The notes below the pieces were generated by a model, which saw nothing but the letters and a program-made list of their open reading frames with translations, was not told the DNA's origin and did no database searches. A stretch of 22,900 bases of DNA from a virus. Made by a program: the position numbers and the translations under genes. The stretch spans positions 1-22,900 of IMG/VR virus record IMGVR_UViG_3300042549_000360, one strand, 5' to 3'. This document shows, in pieces, positions 12,508 to 19,754 of the stretch; position 1 is the stretch's first letter, and each line of letters opens with the position of its first letter.

Positions 12508-14559
12508 ATGAGTACAAAGTACACCGGCGGTTTCATCACAAAGTCTCCAGTAGCGCCAACAACAACGGCGGCTTCTGGTATCTGGACGCTTGACCAACAA
12601 CAGCAAGCCCAGAAAGCCGGTACTTGGCCCAGCCCACCTATATTCATTGAGGATTTGTTCTCAACGTATTTGTATGCGGGTAACAGTTCTACACAGACAA
12701 TCACCAATGGCATTGACTTGTCGGGTCAGGGTGGCTTAGTTTGGATTAAAAATCGCCAAACAAGTATTGGGGTTCCTATTGGTCACATTTTGACTGACAC
12801 TCAAAGAGGAGTTACAAAATTTCTTCGCTCACAAAGCACATCCGCTCAAGAAACATCGGCTTCAAGTATTACGGCTTTTAACTCAACAGGTTTTAGTTTT
12901 GGCTCTGATACTAACATTAACTATTCTGGCGACACTTACGTCTCATGGACATTCCGAGAGCAACCAAAGTTTTTTGATGTTGTGACTTACACTGGGACAG
13001 GTAGCATAAGAACTGTTGCTCACAATCTTGGTTCCACACCCGGCTGCATGATTATTAAGCAAACAAGCGCATCTGGTGAAAATTGGGGCGTTTATCACAG
13101 GTCTTTGGGTGCAACAAAACGGATGTATTTAAATACAACGGCCACTGAAGCTACTAATGTATCTTTTTGGAACGATACAGAACCCACAAGTACTGAATTT
13201 ACTGTAGGCGCGGAAGGTACTGTGAATTCTAATGGCGCGTCTTATGTGGCATACCTCTTTGCCCATGACGCAGGGGGCTTCCCTGTTTCTGGCGGTGGTT
13301 CAACCAATGGTATTTCGTGTGGGTCTTATGCTGGCACTGGGTCAAACGTAGTTGTTAATTTGGGGTATGAACCACAATGGGTAATGATTAAAAACATCAC
13401 AACAAGCGGTGGTGGTTATGATTGGTACATGGCTGACAATATGCGGGGCATTCCCATGTCGGGGGATACGCCCATGCTACAAGCCAACCTATCAGACGCA
13501 GAGAGTGGTGCTAGTCAAGGACACGCATTAGAACTTAACGCTACGGGATTTACAGTAACTTCTCCTTTTGGCGCTTTAAACAATTCCGGCAACACCTACA
13601 TCTACATAGCCATCCGCCGTGGCCCAATGAAGACCCCAACTGTGGGGACTAGTGTGTTTAGTCCTATTGCCGCGGTTTCTGGAGTGCAGACTACAAACTT
13701 TCCCGTTGATATGCAAATACTGTCTTTAAGAGATTCTGCATCTGCCTTGTTGAATCATCAAGTTATTGATAGATTGCGCGGTGTTAGTTCTACTTCAACT
13801 GCTCAAGGAAATTACTTAAACACAACAAGCACAGCCGCAGAAACTAGTGCAAGCCCTTTTTCGTCAATTCTTATGAGTAATGTTGGGTTTCAGGTTGGAA
13901 ATAATTATGCTGGTGGGAGTGGTGTTTTCCATTCTTTCCAACGAGCCCCATCGTTTATGGATGTGGTTTGCTATACAGGGACGGGGGTTGCAAGGACTGT
14001 GACGCATAACTTGGCAGCAGTGCCTGAGTTGATGATTGTGAAAAACAGAACCACCACACAATTTTGGGTTGTTTATTCTGCATTTACGGGAGCAACGCAA
14101 GCACTTCAATTGAATACCAATATTGCCGCGGCTACATCTGCTGGAAATTGGAACAACACAGCACCAACAAGTTCAGTATTTACTGTTGGAACATTTGGAC
14201 GAGTAAATGAATCTGGCTCAAATATGGTTGCTTATTTGTTTGCTACAGTTGCAGGCGTTTCTAAAGTAGGCTCATACACAGGCAACGGCTCTAGCCAAAC
14301 TATTGCTTGCGGTTTCACAGCAGGTAGCCGTTTTGTACTCATCAAACGCACAGACTCTACGGGTGATTGGTACGTCTGGGACAGCGCACGGGGTATTGTG
14401 GCTGGTAATGACCCACACTTAAGTTTAAACACTACGGCGGCTGAAGTTACAACAGACGATAGCGTAGACACTGATAACTCAGGGTTCATTGTTAATCAAG
14501 ATGCCGCAACAGACATCAACGTCACATCAGCAACCTACATCTTTCTCGCAATTGCTTAA
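12508..14559 (+). CDS. Large repeat-containing tail fibre protein, copy 2
   Basis: 683 residues, paralogous to the preceding gene along its whole length. The leader SGIWTLDQQQQAQKAGTWP and FSTYLYAGNSSTQTITNGID correspond to the copy 1 sequences, and the same six repeat units follow in the same order, ending in YIFLAIA. Identity is uneven: blocks such as YVSWTFREQPKFFDVVTYTG and KTPTVGTSVFSP are nearly unchanged at DNA level. The fourth repeat, around residues 390-475, is strongly diverged. It has AAGGA 7 nt upstream. Two fibres with the same base but different variable parts may give alternative or hetero-oligomeric receptor binding (inference). Confidence 0.75.
   Translation: MSTKYTGGFITKSPVAPTTTAASGIWTLDQQQQAQKAGTWPSPPIFIEDLFSTYLYAGNSSTQTITNGIDLSGQGGLVWIKNRQTSIGVPIGHILTDTQRGVTKFLRSQSTSAQETSASSITAFNSTGFSFGSDTNINYSGDTYVSWTFREQPKFFDVVTYTGTGSIRTVAHNLGSTPGCMIIKQTSASGENWGVYHRSLGATKRMYLNTTATEATNVSFWNDTEPTSTEFTVGAEGTVNSNGASYVAYLFAHDAGGFPVSGGGSTNGISCGSYAGTGSNVVVNLGYEPQWVMIKNITTSGGGYDWYMADNMRGIPMSGDTPMLQANLSDAESGASQGHALELNATGFTVTSPFGALNNSGNTYIYIAIRRGPMKTPTVGTSVFSPIAAVSGVQTTNFPVDMQILSLRDSASALLNHQVIDRLRGVSSTSTAQGNYLNTTSTAAETSASPFSSILMSNVGFQVGNNYAGGSGVFHSFQRAPSFMDVVCYTGTGVARTVTHNLAAVPELMIVKNRTTTQFWVVYSAFTGATQALQLNTNIAAATSAGNWNNTAPTSSVFTVGTFGRVNESGSNMVAYLFATVAGVSKVGSYTGNGSSQTIACGFTAGSRFVLIKRTDSTGDWYVWDSARGIVAGNDPHLSLNTTAAEVTTDDSVDTDNSGFIVNQDAATDINVTSATYIFLAIA
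12937..12989 (+). repeat. Conserved segment shared by tandem fibre genes, copy 2
   Basis: Partner of 10894-10946, with a single difference (C/T) about 36 bases in. The offset between matching blocks is 2,043 nt here and 2,046 nt for the later 27-nt block, so the pair is an in-register tandem gene duplication with small indels. Confidence 0.85.
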
Positions 14560-14571
14560 AAGGAGCACATC

Positions 14572-15099
14572 ATGGAAATTCGTTTACGTTCAACAGGTGA
14601 AGTTATGTATGAGAGTGAGTTCCGTACTCGCTTCGCTCAGAACTTGCCACCCCGCCCAGTAACACAAGAGTGGCTTGACAGCTACATCAGCGACCCCGCT
14701 GGTGACATTGTGTTTGAAGGCCCACAGGCATCAGGCGGTACGGTATATCAGTACAGCCAACGCTCTGGCGTGGAGCAACTTGACGGCAAGTGGTACACAA
14801 AATACATCCTTGGCCCAGTGTTCACAGACCGCGCCGCATCAGAAGGTCAGCCTGCCCAAACAGCCGCCGAGCAGGAAACTGCTTACAAGGCAATGAAGGA
14901 CGCAGAGCAAGCCGCATCTGTACGTGCATCCCGTACCCAGAAGTTAAATGACTGCGACTGGACACAGATTGCCGACAGCACTGCTGACAAAGCTGCATGG
15001 GCTACATACCGCCAGCAACTCCGTGACATCACGGGTCAAGCAGGTTTCCCTTGGACAATCACTTGGCCTAAAGACCCTAACTGGGTTGAGCCTGCCTAA
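14572..15099 (+). CDS. Tail fibre assembly chaperone-like protein
   Basis: 175 residues, with AAAAGGAG before ATG 14572. The C-terminal domain has NDCDWTQIADST (about 126-137), AAWATYRQQLRDITGQAGFP (141-160) and WTITWPKDP. This is the signature of phage tail assembly chaperones of the Phage_tail_APC type (PF16778, from memory), which help fibres fold or attach. The N-terminal 85 residues (MEIRLRSTGEVMYESEFRTR and LDSYISDPAGDIVFEGP) form a domain also seen in such proteins, and an acidic, Ala-rich helix links the two. The location directly after two large fibre genes supports the assignment. It could also be a minor virion component. Confidence 0.78.
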   Translation: MEIRLRSTGEVMYESEFRTRFAQNLPPRPVTQEWLDSYISDPAGDIVFEGPQASGGTVYQYSQRSGVEQLDGKWYTKYILGPVFTDRAASEGQPAQTAAEQETAYKAMKDAEQAASVRASRTQKLNDCDWTQIADSTADKAAWATYRQQLRDITGQAGFPWTITWPKDPNWVEPA

Positions 15100-15101
15100 T
15101 C

Positions 15102-15194
15102 ATGTGGGACTGGGCTGAAGCATTTATTGCGGCGGCCTGTTTAGTGGCCTTCGTCATCTATGGCACTTACATAATTGCATGGAGTATGGTGTGA
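15102..15194 (+). CDS. 30-aa single-span membrane peptide
   Basis: ATG 15102 lies two bases after the previous stop, in the CTAATCATG context used by other genes here, and opens a 30-codon frame ending at TGA 15192-15194. The peptide is MWDWAEAFIAAACLVAFVIY followed by GTYIIAWSMV, one hydrophobic span from about residue 8 to 28. It fills an otherwise empty 98-nt gap, and the next gene starts three bases after it ends. Its position at the head of the lysis-type membrane cluster suggests a role there, but single-span peptides of this size cannot be assigned by sequence. Confidence 0.55.
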   Translation: MWDWAEAFIAAACLVAFVIYGTYIIAWSMV

Positions 15195-15197
15195 TAA

Positions 15198-15485
15198 ATG
15201 CGTTGGCTCATACTGTTACTGCTGTTGGGGCTAGTTGGAGCCGTAGCCAAGAATGGATGCCATGTGCGCGAGTTCTATGGGATAGGCCACACCATCCACA
15301 ACCCCACAGAACGCCATCTTCAAATGGTGCTGTGGCTAAAGAACAATGCGCCTTATTGCAAATCCGAAGACTACGTGGTCATTTGGAACAACTTGCCTTC
15401 ATGGGCGGGTACAGCAGATTCAGCAGAAACTAGAGGGCTAATACTTCGTGGATACAAAGATGCAGTTGATCGGGAAAAGAAGTGA
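15198..15485 (+). CDS. Exported or membrane-anchored hypothetical protein
   Basis: 95 residues. It starts MRWLILLLLLGLVGAVAKNG, a strong signal peptide or N-terminal membrane anchor with a Cys at residue 21 (AVAKNGC). The soluble part (REFYGIGHTIHNPTERHLQM, Cys54, VVIWNNLPSWAGTADSAETR, LILRGYKDAVDREKK) has no recognised domain. The Cys near the end of the hydrophobic segment could suggest a lipoprotein, but AKNGC is not a good lipobox. Being two genes before two holin-like proteins, it might be a spanin or lysis accessory; no coiled coil or Pro-rich region typical of spanins is visible. It overlaps the next gene by GTGA. Confidence 0.66.
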   Translation: MRWLILLLLLGLVGAVAKNGCHVREFYGIGHTIHNPTERHLQMVLWLKNNAPYCKSEDYVVIWNNLPSWAGTADSAETRGLILRGYKDAVDREKK

Positions 15486-15721
15486 AGATCAGTTACGACA
15501 AGTGGTATCCAGTAGTGCAACCTACTGCGACCACGCAGACAGATGTGTTTGCCAAACGGGTGGAAAGGCTGGATGCTGAACGAGCAGTACAGGTGCAGAT
15601 TGACAAACAGGTCAAGAAGTTCCACCAGTATGAGTATGAGATTTATGAATACAGGATGCGGCAGGTAACCATAAACATTGACATCAACAACTTGAAACGC
15701 GAGATTGACAAACTTGTATGA
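15482..15721 (+). CDS. Small coiled-coil protein, GTG start
   Basis: 79 residues from GTG 15482, which overlaps the previous TGA (GTGA); no ATG is available nearby in frame. The product starts MKISYDKWYPVVQPTATTQT. It is then almost all charged helix with Glu/Lys/Arg heptads (DVFAKRVERLDAERAVQVQI, HQYEYEIYEYRMRQV, INNLKREIDKLV). No membrane segment. It ends in an ATGA overlap with a two-span membrane protein. It may partner the adjacent membrane proteins, but I recognise no family. Confidence 0.68.
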   Translation: MKISYDKWYPVVQPTATTQTDVFAKRVERLDAERAVQVQIDKQVKKFHQYEYEIYEYRMRQVTINIDINNLKREIDKLV

Positions 15722-15999
15722 CCAAGAAACCGATACCCAGACCAGTCAGGAAGCCACAGATGGAGACAAAAGAAAAGCTGACGCTGTGGGTCACCCTCAT
15801 GGTAAGCACGACCCTGTGTATCTCCGTATTGGCTATGGTGGTCAGCTTTATGTTGGGTCTTTGGGCCAAGGAAGTGGACAACGCAGAAATTTTCAAGATG
15901 ATTTCACCCGCTTTTTCTACTCTTATCGGCGGCATGATTGGGTTCCTGTCTGGTATCAAACTTATGCAAAACGATGACAAAAAGGACTCTAAATGCTAA
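15718..15999 (+). CDS. Holin-like two-span membrane protein
   Basis: 93 residues. The basic N-terminus (TKKPIPRPVRKPQ) is followed by a hydrophobic span at about 22-49 (LTLWVTLMVSTTLCISVLAM and VVSFMLGLWA), a short polar loop (KEVDNAEIFK), a second Gly-rich span at about 62-81 and a charged tail ending KKDSKC. Topology and location two genes before the endolysin fit a holin or antiholin. Start ATG 15718 overlaps the previous stop; the 3' end overlaps the next gene by 7 nt. Confidence 0.7.
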   Translation: MTKKPIPRPVRKPQMETKEKLTLWVTLMVSTTLCISVLAMVVSFMLGLWAKEVDNAEIFKMISPAFSTLIGGMIGFLSGIKLMQNDDKKDSKC

Positions 16000-16508
16000 C
16001 GCTTCTCTCAACCCTAATCTCGTTCCTAATGGGCGGCTTGCCTAAGTTGTTGGATTTTTTCCAAGACCGTGCCGACAAACTGCACGAACTAAACCTTGCT
16101 CGGCTACAGATTGAGCGTGAGTTGGAACTGCGTAAAGCTGGCTTTGAGGCGCAGGAACGCATTGAACATATTCGGTCAGAGCAGTTGGCAACCGAGAGCG
16201 CAGCCAATACCCAGCAAGTCCTGATTGGGGCACAGCAAGCTGAAATGCAAGCAATCTACGCCCACGATGAGAGTTTAAACGAGGGAACATCTCAGTGGAT
16301 GAAGAACCTGAGAGCCAGCGTTCGCCCAGTCATTACCTATGGCTTCTTCTTCCTGCTCTTGTTTGTGGATGTTGGCCTGTTTGCCTACGGCTGGCACAGT
16401 GGTGCTACGTTTGTAGAGTTAGCCGAGATGCTGTGGGACTCTGACACCCAAGCCCTGTTTGCTTCTATCATTGCTTTCCACTTTGGTGGTCGGGCGTTTG
16501 GTAAATGA
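15993..16508 (+). CDS. 3TM-type holin-like protein
   Basis: 171 residues. A short hydrophobic N-terminus (LTLLSTLISFLMGGLPKLLD) is followed by a long charged helix with coiled-coil potential (about 24-90; RADKLHELNLARLQIERELE), then two membrane spans: RPVITYGFFFLLLFVDVGLF (111-130) and ALFASIIAFHFGGRAFGK (154-171). The LRASVRPVITYG and closing FGGRA patterns resemble the GTA-type 'holin of 3TMs' family (PF11351, from memory). It overlaps the endolysin gene by ATGA, the classic holin-endolysin arrangement. It would make the inner-membrane lesion that releases the cytoplasmic endolysin. Confidence 0.8.
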   Translation: MLTLLSTLISFLMGGLPKLLDFFQDRADKLHELNLARLQIERELELRKAGFEAQERIEHIRSEQLATESAANTQQVLIGAQQAEMQAIYAHDESLNEGTSQWMKNLRASVRPVITYGFFFLLLFVDVGLFAYGWHSGATFVELAEMLWDSDTQALFASIIAFHFGGRAFGK

Positions 16509-16981
16509 ACATCTCAGAAAAGTGCCTGCACATGATCCGCCACCATGAGGGGGTTAGGCAGAATCCGTATAAATGCCCAGCAAAATTGTGGACAGTGGGC
16601 GTTGGGCACGTCATGTTTCCAGAGCAGGGCAAGCTCAAGATAGACCAGCGGGATGCGTTTGTACCACCGCCAGAGTCTATGCGTAAGCACAGCATGGAGG
16701 AAGTTAATGAAATACTTAAGGCCGATCTTGCTAGGTTTGAGCGAGGCGTGGCTACCTATTGTCCTGTTCCTCTTACTCAAGGACAGTTTGACGCACTGGT
16801 ATCATTTTCATTTAATGTTGGGCTAGGCACACTCCAGCGGTCAACCATGCGTCAAAAGGTCATTCGCGGTGATATGGAGGGTGCGGCAGAAGAACTCTTG
16901 AAGTATTGCATGGCGGGGGGTAAAATTCTCAAAGGGCTACAGAAACGTCGCATTGACGAACGAGCCGTGTTTCTATCGTAG
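16505..16981 (+). CDS. GH24 endolysin (lysozyme)
   Basis: 158 residues, cleaving peptidoglycan glycan strands at lysis. The catalytic region reads IRHHEGVRQNPYKCPAKLWT then VGVGH. Glu15, Cys24 and Thr30 fall at the +9 and +15 spacing of the T4 lysozyme triad Glu11-Asp20-Thr26. The Asp position is therefore Cys, as in phage P1 Lyz (Glu42-Cys51-Thr57). The GH24 substrate-lobe motif TQGQFDALVSFSFNVG is present, and the C-terminus has a helical RRIDERAVFLS segment. There is no N-terminal signal or SAR span, so release depends on a holin, and the gene directly upstream is a good candidate. A segment at about 37-66 (MFPEQGKLKIDQRDAFVPPP) is an insertion relative to short GH24 enzymes. Confidence 0.92.
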   Translation: MNISEKCLHMIRHHEGVRQNPYKCPAKLWTVGVGHVMFPEQGKLKIDQRDAFVPPPESMRKHSMEEVNEILKADLARFERGVATYCPVPLTQGQFDALVSFSFNVGLGTLQRSTMRQKVIRGDMEGAAEELLKYCMAGGKILKGLQKRRIDERAVFLS

Positions 16982-16989
16982 GACAACCG

Positions 16990-19077
16990 ATGGCGCTTAA
17001 AAAACTTGTACTAAAACCGGGCGTTAACCGGGAGAACACCCGTTATGCAAACGAAGGTGGCTGGTATGAGTCCGACAAAGTGCGGTTCCGCCAAGGCACA
17101 CCTGAAAAGATTGGTGGCTGGGCACGTATATCTGTGTCTACATTCCAAGGTTTGTGCCGTTCATTGTGGAACTGGATTACTTTAGATAACTTAAACATTA
17201 TCGGAGTAGGCACTAACTTAAAGTTCTATTTGGAAGTGGGTGGGAACTACAACGACATCACCCCTCTTCGGGCAACAGCCATTCTAAGCAACCCGTTTGC
17301 CACAACTAATTTGCTGACCCTAGTTACCGTTACAGATACGGCCCACGGCGCAATCACGGGTGATTTTGTAACGTTCAGCAACGTAGCCCCTGTAGGTGGC
17401 CTTGATTTAAACGGCGAGTATTCCATTACCGTTGTTAATCCCAATACATACACAATCGTAGCGGCTACGGCGGCTACGTCTACTGTGGCGGCAGGGGGCG
17501 GCAGCACTGTCAATGCAGTCTATCAAATTAACACAGGTGATCCATACGAGATTCCATTGTCGGGCTGGGGTGCTGGTACGTGGGGTGCGGGTGTCTGGGG
17601 CTTTGGTGGTACGTCTACCTCTGCCCTGCGTCTGTGGAGCCAGAACAACTTTGGTGAAGACTTGGTTTATGCCTACCGTGGCGGCCCAATCTATTATTGG
17701 GATGCTGGTTATGGTGTAGACCCATCCATTTGTACAATCACCATAGCGTCCCCTGCGGTAGTTACAGCGGCGTTTAGTTTGCCCAATGGCTCTCCAGTCA
17801 TTCTTACTAACAGTGGTTATCCTGCGGCACTCCCTACAGGCTTGTCACCCGGAACTATTTATTACGTGATTAACTCTAGCGGTAACACGTTTAATCTGGC
17901 TTTGACGGTTGGTGGTGCGGCTATTACCACTACAGGAACCCAGTCTGGCGATCACTACATCATGCCTAACGGTATAGACATTGCAAGTCTGTCGGGCGCA
18001 TCAGACTGCCCAATCATCCAGAACTTTGTATTTGTATCTGACATCAGCCGGTTTGTGTTTGCTTTTGGCTGTAATGATCTAGGCTCTACCACACAGAATC
18101 CTATGTTGATTCGCTGGTCGGATCAGGAGTCTGTGGTCAACTGGACACCCTCTGCCACTAATCAGGCCGGTAGCGTTACGTTGTCCCACGGCTCAAGCAT
18201 TGTGACTGCTGTTCAAACCCGCCAAGAGATTTTGGTTTGGACTGACTCTGCCATCTATTCTCTCCAGTACATTGGCCCGCCAGTGGTTTGGTCAAGTCAA
18301 TTGATGGGTGACAACATCTCTATCCTCGGTCAGAACGCAGCCACCCAAGCTTCTGGTGTTGTGTACTGGATGGGCGTGGATAAGTTCTATATATACGATG
18401 GCCGTTTACAGACATTACCTTGCGATCTGCGCCGATACATTTATCAGGACATTAACCTCCAGCAGAACCAACAAGTCTTTGCTAGCACCAATGAAGGCTT
18501 TAACGAAGTCTGGTGGTTCTACTGCGCGGCTGGTAGTTTGGTTGCTAACCGTTATGTGGTTTACAACTACCTTGAAAAAGTCTGGTACTACGGCACGATG
18601 GAGCGCACGGCATGGTTAGATTCTGGCTTGCGTGACTTCCCTATTGCCGCTACGTACAACTACAACTTGGTTAATCAAGAATTTGGCTTAGACAACAATG
18701 AAACCGGAACACCTGCTGGGATTGAGGCTTACATCTCATCTTCTGAGTTTGACATTGAAGATGGTGAGCATTTAGGCTTTGTCTGGAGGATGCTCCCTGA
18801 TTTGACATTCTCAGGCTCTGATGCTTCGCCAACTCCGCAAGTCGTTTACACGCTCTATCCTTTGCAAAACTCAGGCTCTGGAACTGGCACGGCGGTAACA
18901 GGCAATGTAACTAAACAGACTGGCGCTCAGTACACAGTGACTGAAGGCTTTACCGGGCAGATCAATACCCGTGTCCGTGGTCGCCAGCTTATCTTAAAAG
19001 TAAGCTCTACAAACCTTGGCACAACATGGCAGCTGGGTGCTACCCGTATTGACATCAGACCGGACGGCAGACGATGA
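16990..19077 (+). CDS. Large tail nozzle-like structural protein
   Basis: 695 residues. The N-terminus (MALKKLVLKPGVNRENTRYA, GGWYESDKVRFRQGTPEKIG) and the later core (RWSDQESVVNWTPSATNQAG, TRQEILVWTDSAIYSLQYIG, YWMGVDKFYIYDGRLQTLP, YVVYNYLEKVWYYG) show repeated propeller-like W/Y strands. These are typical of podovirus nozzle/tail-tube-B or P22 gp10-type stabilisation proteins. Insertions include an FCCH-like domain (about 108-168, TVTDTAHGAITGDFVTFSNV), a Trp-Gly motif WGAGTWGAGVWG (193-204) and another beta domain (about 245-323). It lies after the lysis genes rather than beside the adaptor genes. It would form the tail nozzle below the adaptor (inference). It overlaps the next gene as ATGA. 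Confidence 0.72.
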   Translation: MALKKLVLKPGVNRENTRYANEGGWYESDKVRFRQGTPEKIGGWARISVSTFQGLCRSLWNWITLDNLNIIGVGTNLKFYLEVGGNYNDITPLRATAILSNPFATTNLLTLVTVTDTAHGAITGDFVTFSNVAPVGGLDLNGEYSITVVNPNTYTIVAATAATSTVAAGGGSTVNAVYQINTGDPYEIPLSGWGAGTWGAGVWGFGGTSTSALRLWSQNNFGEDLVYAYRGGPIYYWDAGYGVDPSICTITIASPAVVTAAFSLPNGSPVILTNSGYPAALPTGLSPGTIYYVINSSGNTFNLALTVGGAAITTTGTQSGDHYIMPNGIDIASLSGASDCPIIQNFVFVSDISRFVFAFGCNDLGSTTQNPMLIRWSDQESVVNWTPSATNQAGSVTLSHGSSIVTAVQTRQEILVWTDSAIYSLQYIGPPVVWSSQLMGDNISILGQNAATQASGVVYWMGVDKFYIYDGRLQTLPCDLRRYIYQDINLQQNQQVFASTNEGFNEVWWFYCAAGSLVANRYVVYNYLEKVWYYGTMERTAWLDSGLRDFPIAATYNYNLVNQEFGLDNNETGTPAGIEAYISSSEFDIEDGEHLGFVWRMLPDLTFSGSDASPTPQVVYTLYPLQNSGSGTGTAVTGNVTKQTGAQYTVTEGFTGQINTRVRGRQLILKVSSTNLGTTWQLGATRIDIRPDGRR

Positions 19078-19745
19078 GCTACATCATTACGTCTGACTTT
19101 GAACTAAACAAGGTAGCCGCACCTAACCTGCCGCTACCTCCAAACGAGTACGACCGTATATATTTTGACCAGATGCTCAATGTGTTGCGTCTGTATTTCA
19201 ACAGGATTGATGCGTTAACCACGCAGTTGATGACCTCCGGCTCAATTGATCCTAGTTTAATTAACAACCCCAATGGGTTGTTCTTTAGCACGGTAGATCA
19301 GACGCTTGCCGCAATAAACACGGGCTATCCTATTACGTTTAACCAAACATACCTAAACAACAACGTAGCCCTACAGACTGCCAGCACTTCTAAAATTGAG
19401 GTGGCTGTGGGTGGGGTGTACAACTTCCAACTGTCGGCTCAGTTAAAAAGCACCAATGCTTCAGCTAAAGATGTGCAGATTTGGATTAAACGAAACAACG
19501 TTACGATTGGTTATTCTGCTCATAAATACACAGTTGAAGGTTCAGACAACCACATGAACGTGTCTTGGAACTTCAACATTGATTTGGCGGCTAATGAGTA
19601 CATTGAGATGTACTGGGGTGCAGACAATACAAACGTTACGATGGAAGCGATTCCTGCATCTGCCCCATATCCTGCTGTTGCTTCAGCGGTAATGGCAGTA
19701 AACTATGTTGCGCGGTTACCTGATCCACGCCCAACTCCTCCTTAA
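19074..19745 (+). CDS. Fibre-like protein with C-terminal jelly-roll domain
   Basis: 223 residues, ATGA overlap start. The N-terminal part (APNLPLPPNEYDRIYFDQML then NVLRLYFNRIDALTTQL) is a helical virion-binding segment common in phage proteins. From about residue 95 onwards the pattern ALQTASTSKIEVAVGGVYNF, QLSAQLKSTNASAKDVQIWI, YIEMYWGADNTNVTMEAIP and a terminal valine-rich strand resembles a C1q/TNF-like jelly roll, a frequent trimerisation or receptor-contact fold in phage spikes. It ends in a Pro-rich tail. A short spike or head-fibre role is inferred. Confidence 0.7.
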   Translation: MSYIITSDFELNKVAAPNLPLPPNEYDRIYFDQMLNVLRLYFNRIDALTTQLMTSGSIDPSLINNPNGLFFSTVDQTLAAINTGYPITFNQTYLNNNVALQTASTSKIEVAVGGVYNFQLSAQLKSTNASAKDVQIWIKRNNVTIGYSAHKYTVEGSDNHMNVSWNFNIDLAANEYIEMYWGADNTNVTMEAIPASAPYPAVASAVMAVNYVARLPDPRPTPP

Positions 19746-19754
19746 GAGACAGAT

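Noticed and set aside
10453-14559. Diversity-generating retroelement acting on the fibre genes
   Set aside because: No reverse transcriptase, template repeat or accessory gene is present in the window. The paralogue differences look like duplication and divergence.
15993-16508. i-spanin (Rz-like) identity for the protein with N-terminal hydrophobic stretch and coiled coil
   Set aside because: It has two further membrane spans at the C-terminus, unlike spanins, and better matches 3TM holin-type proteins.
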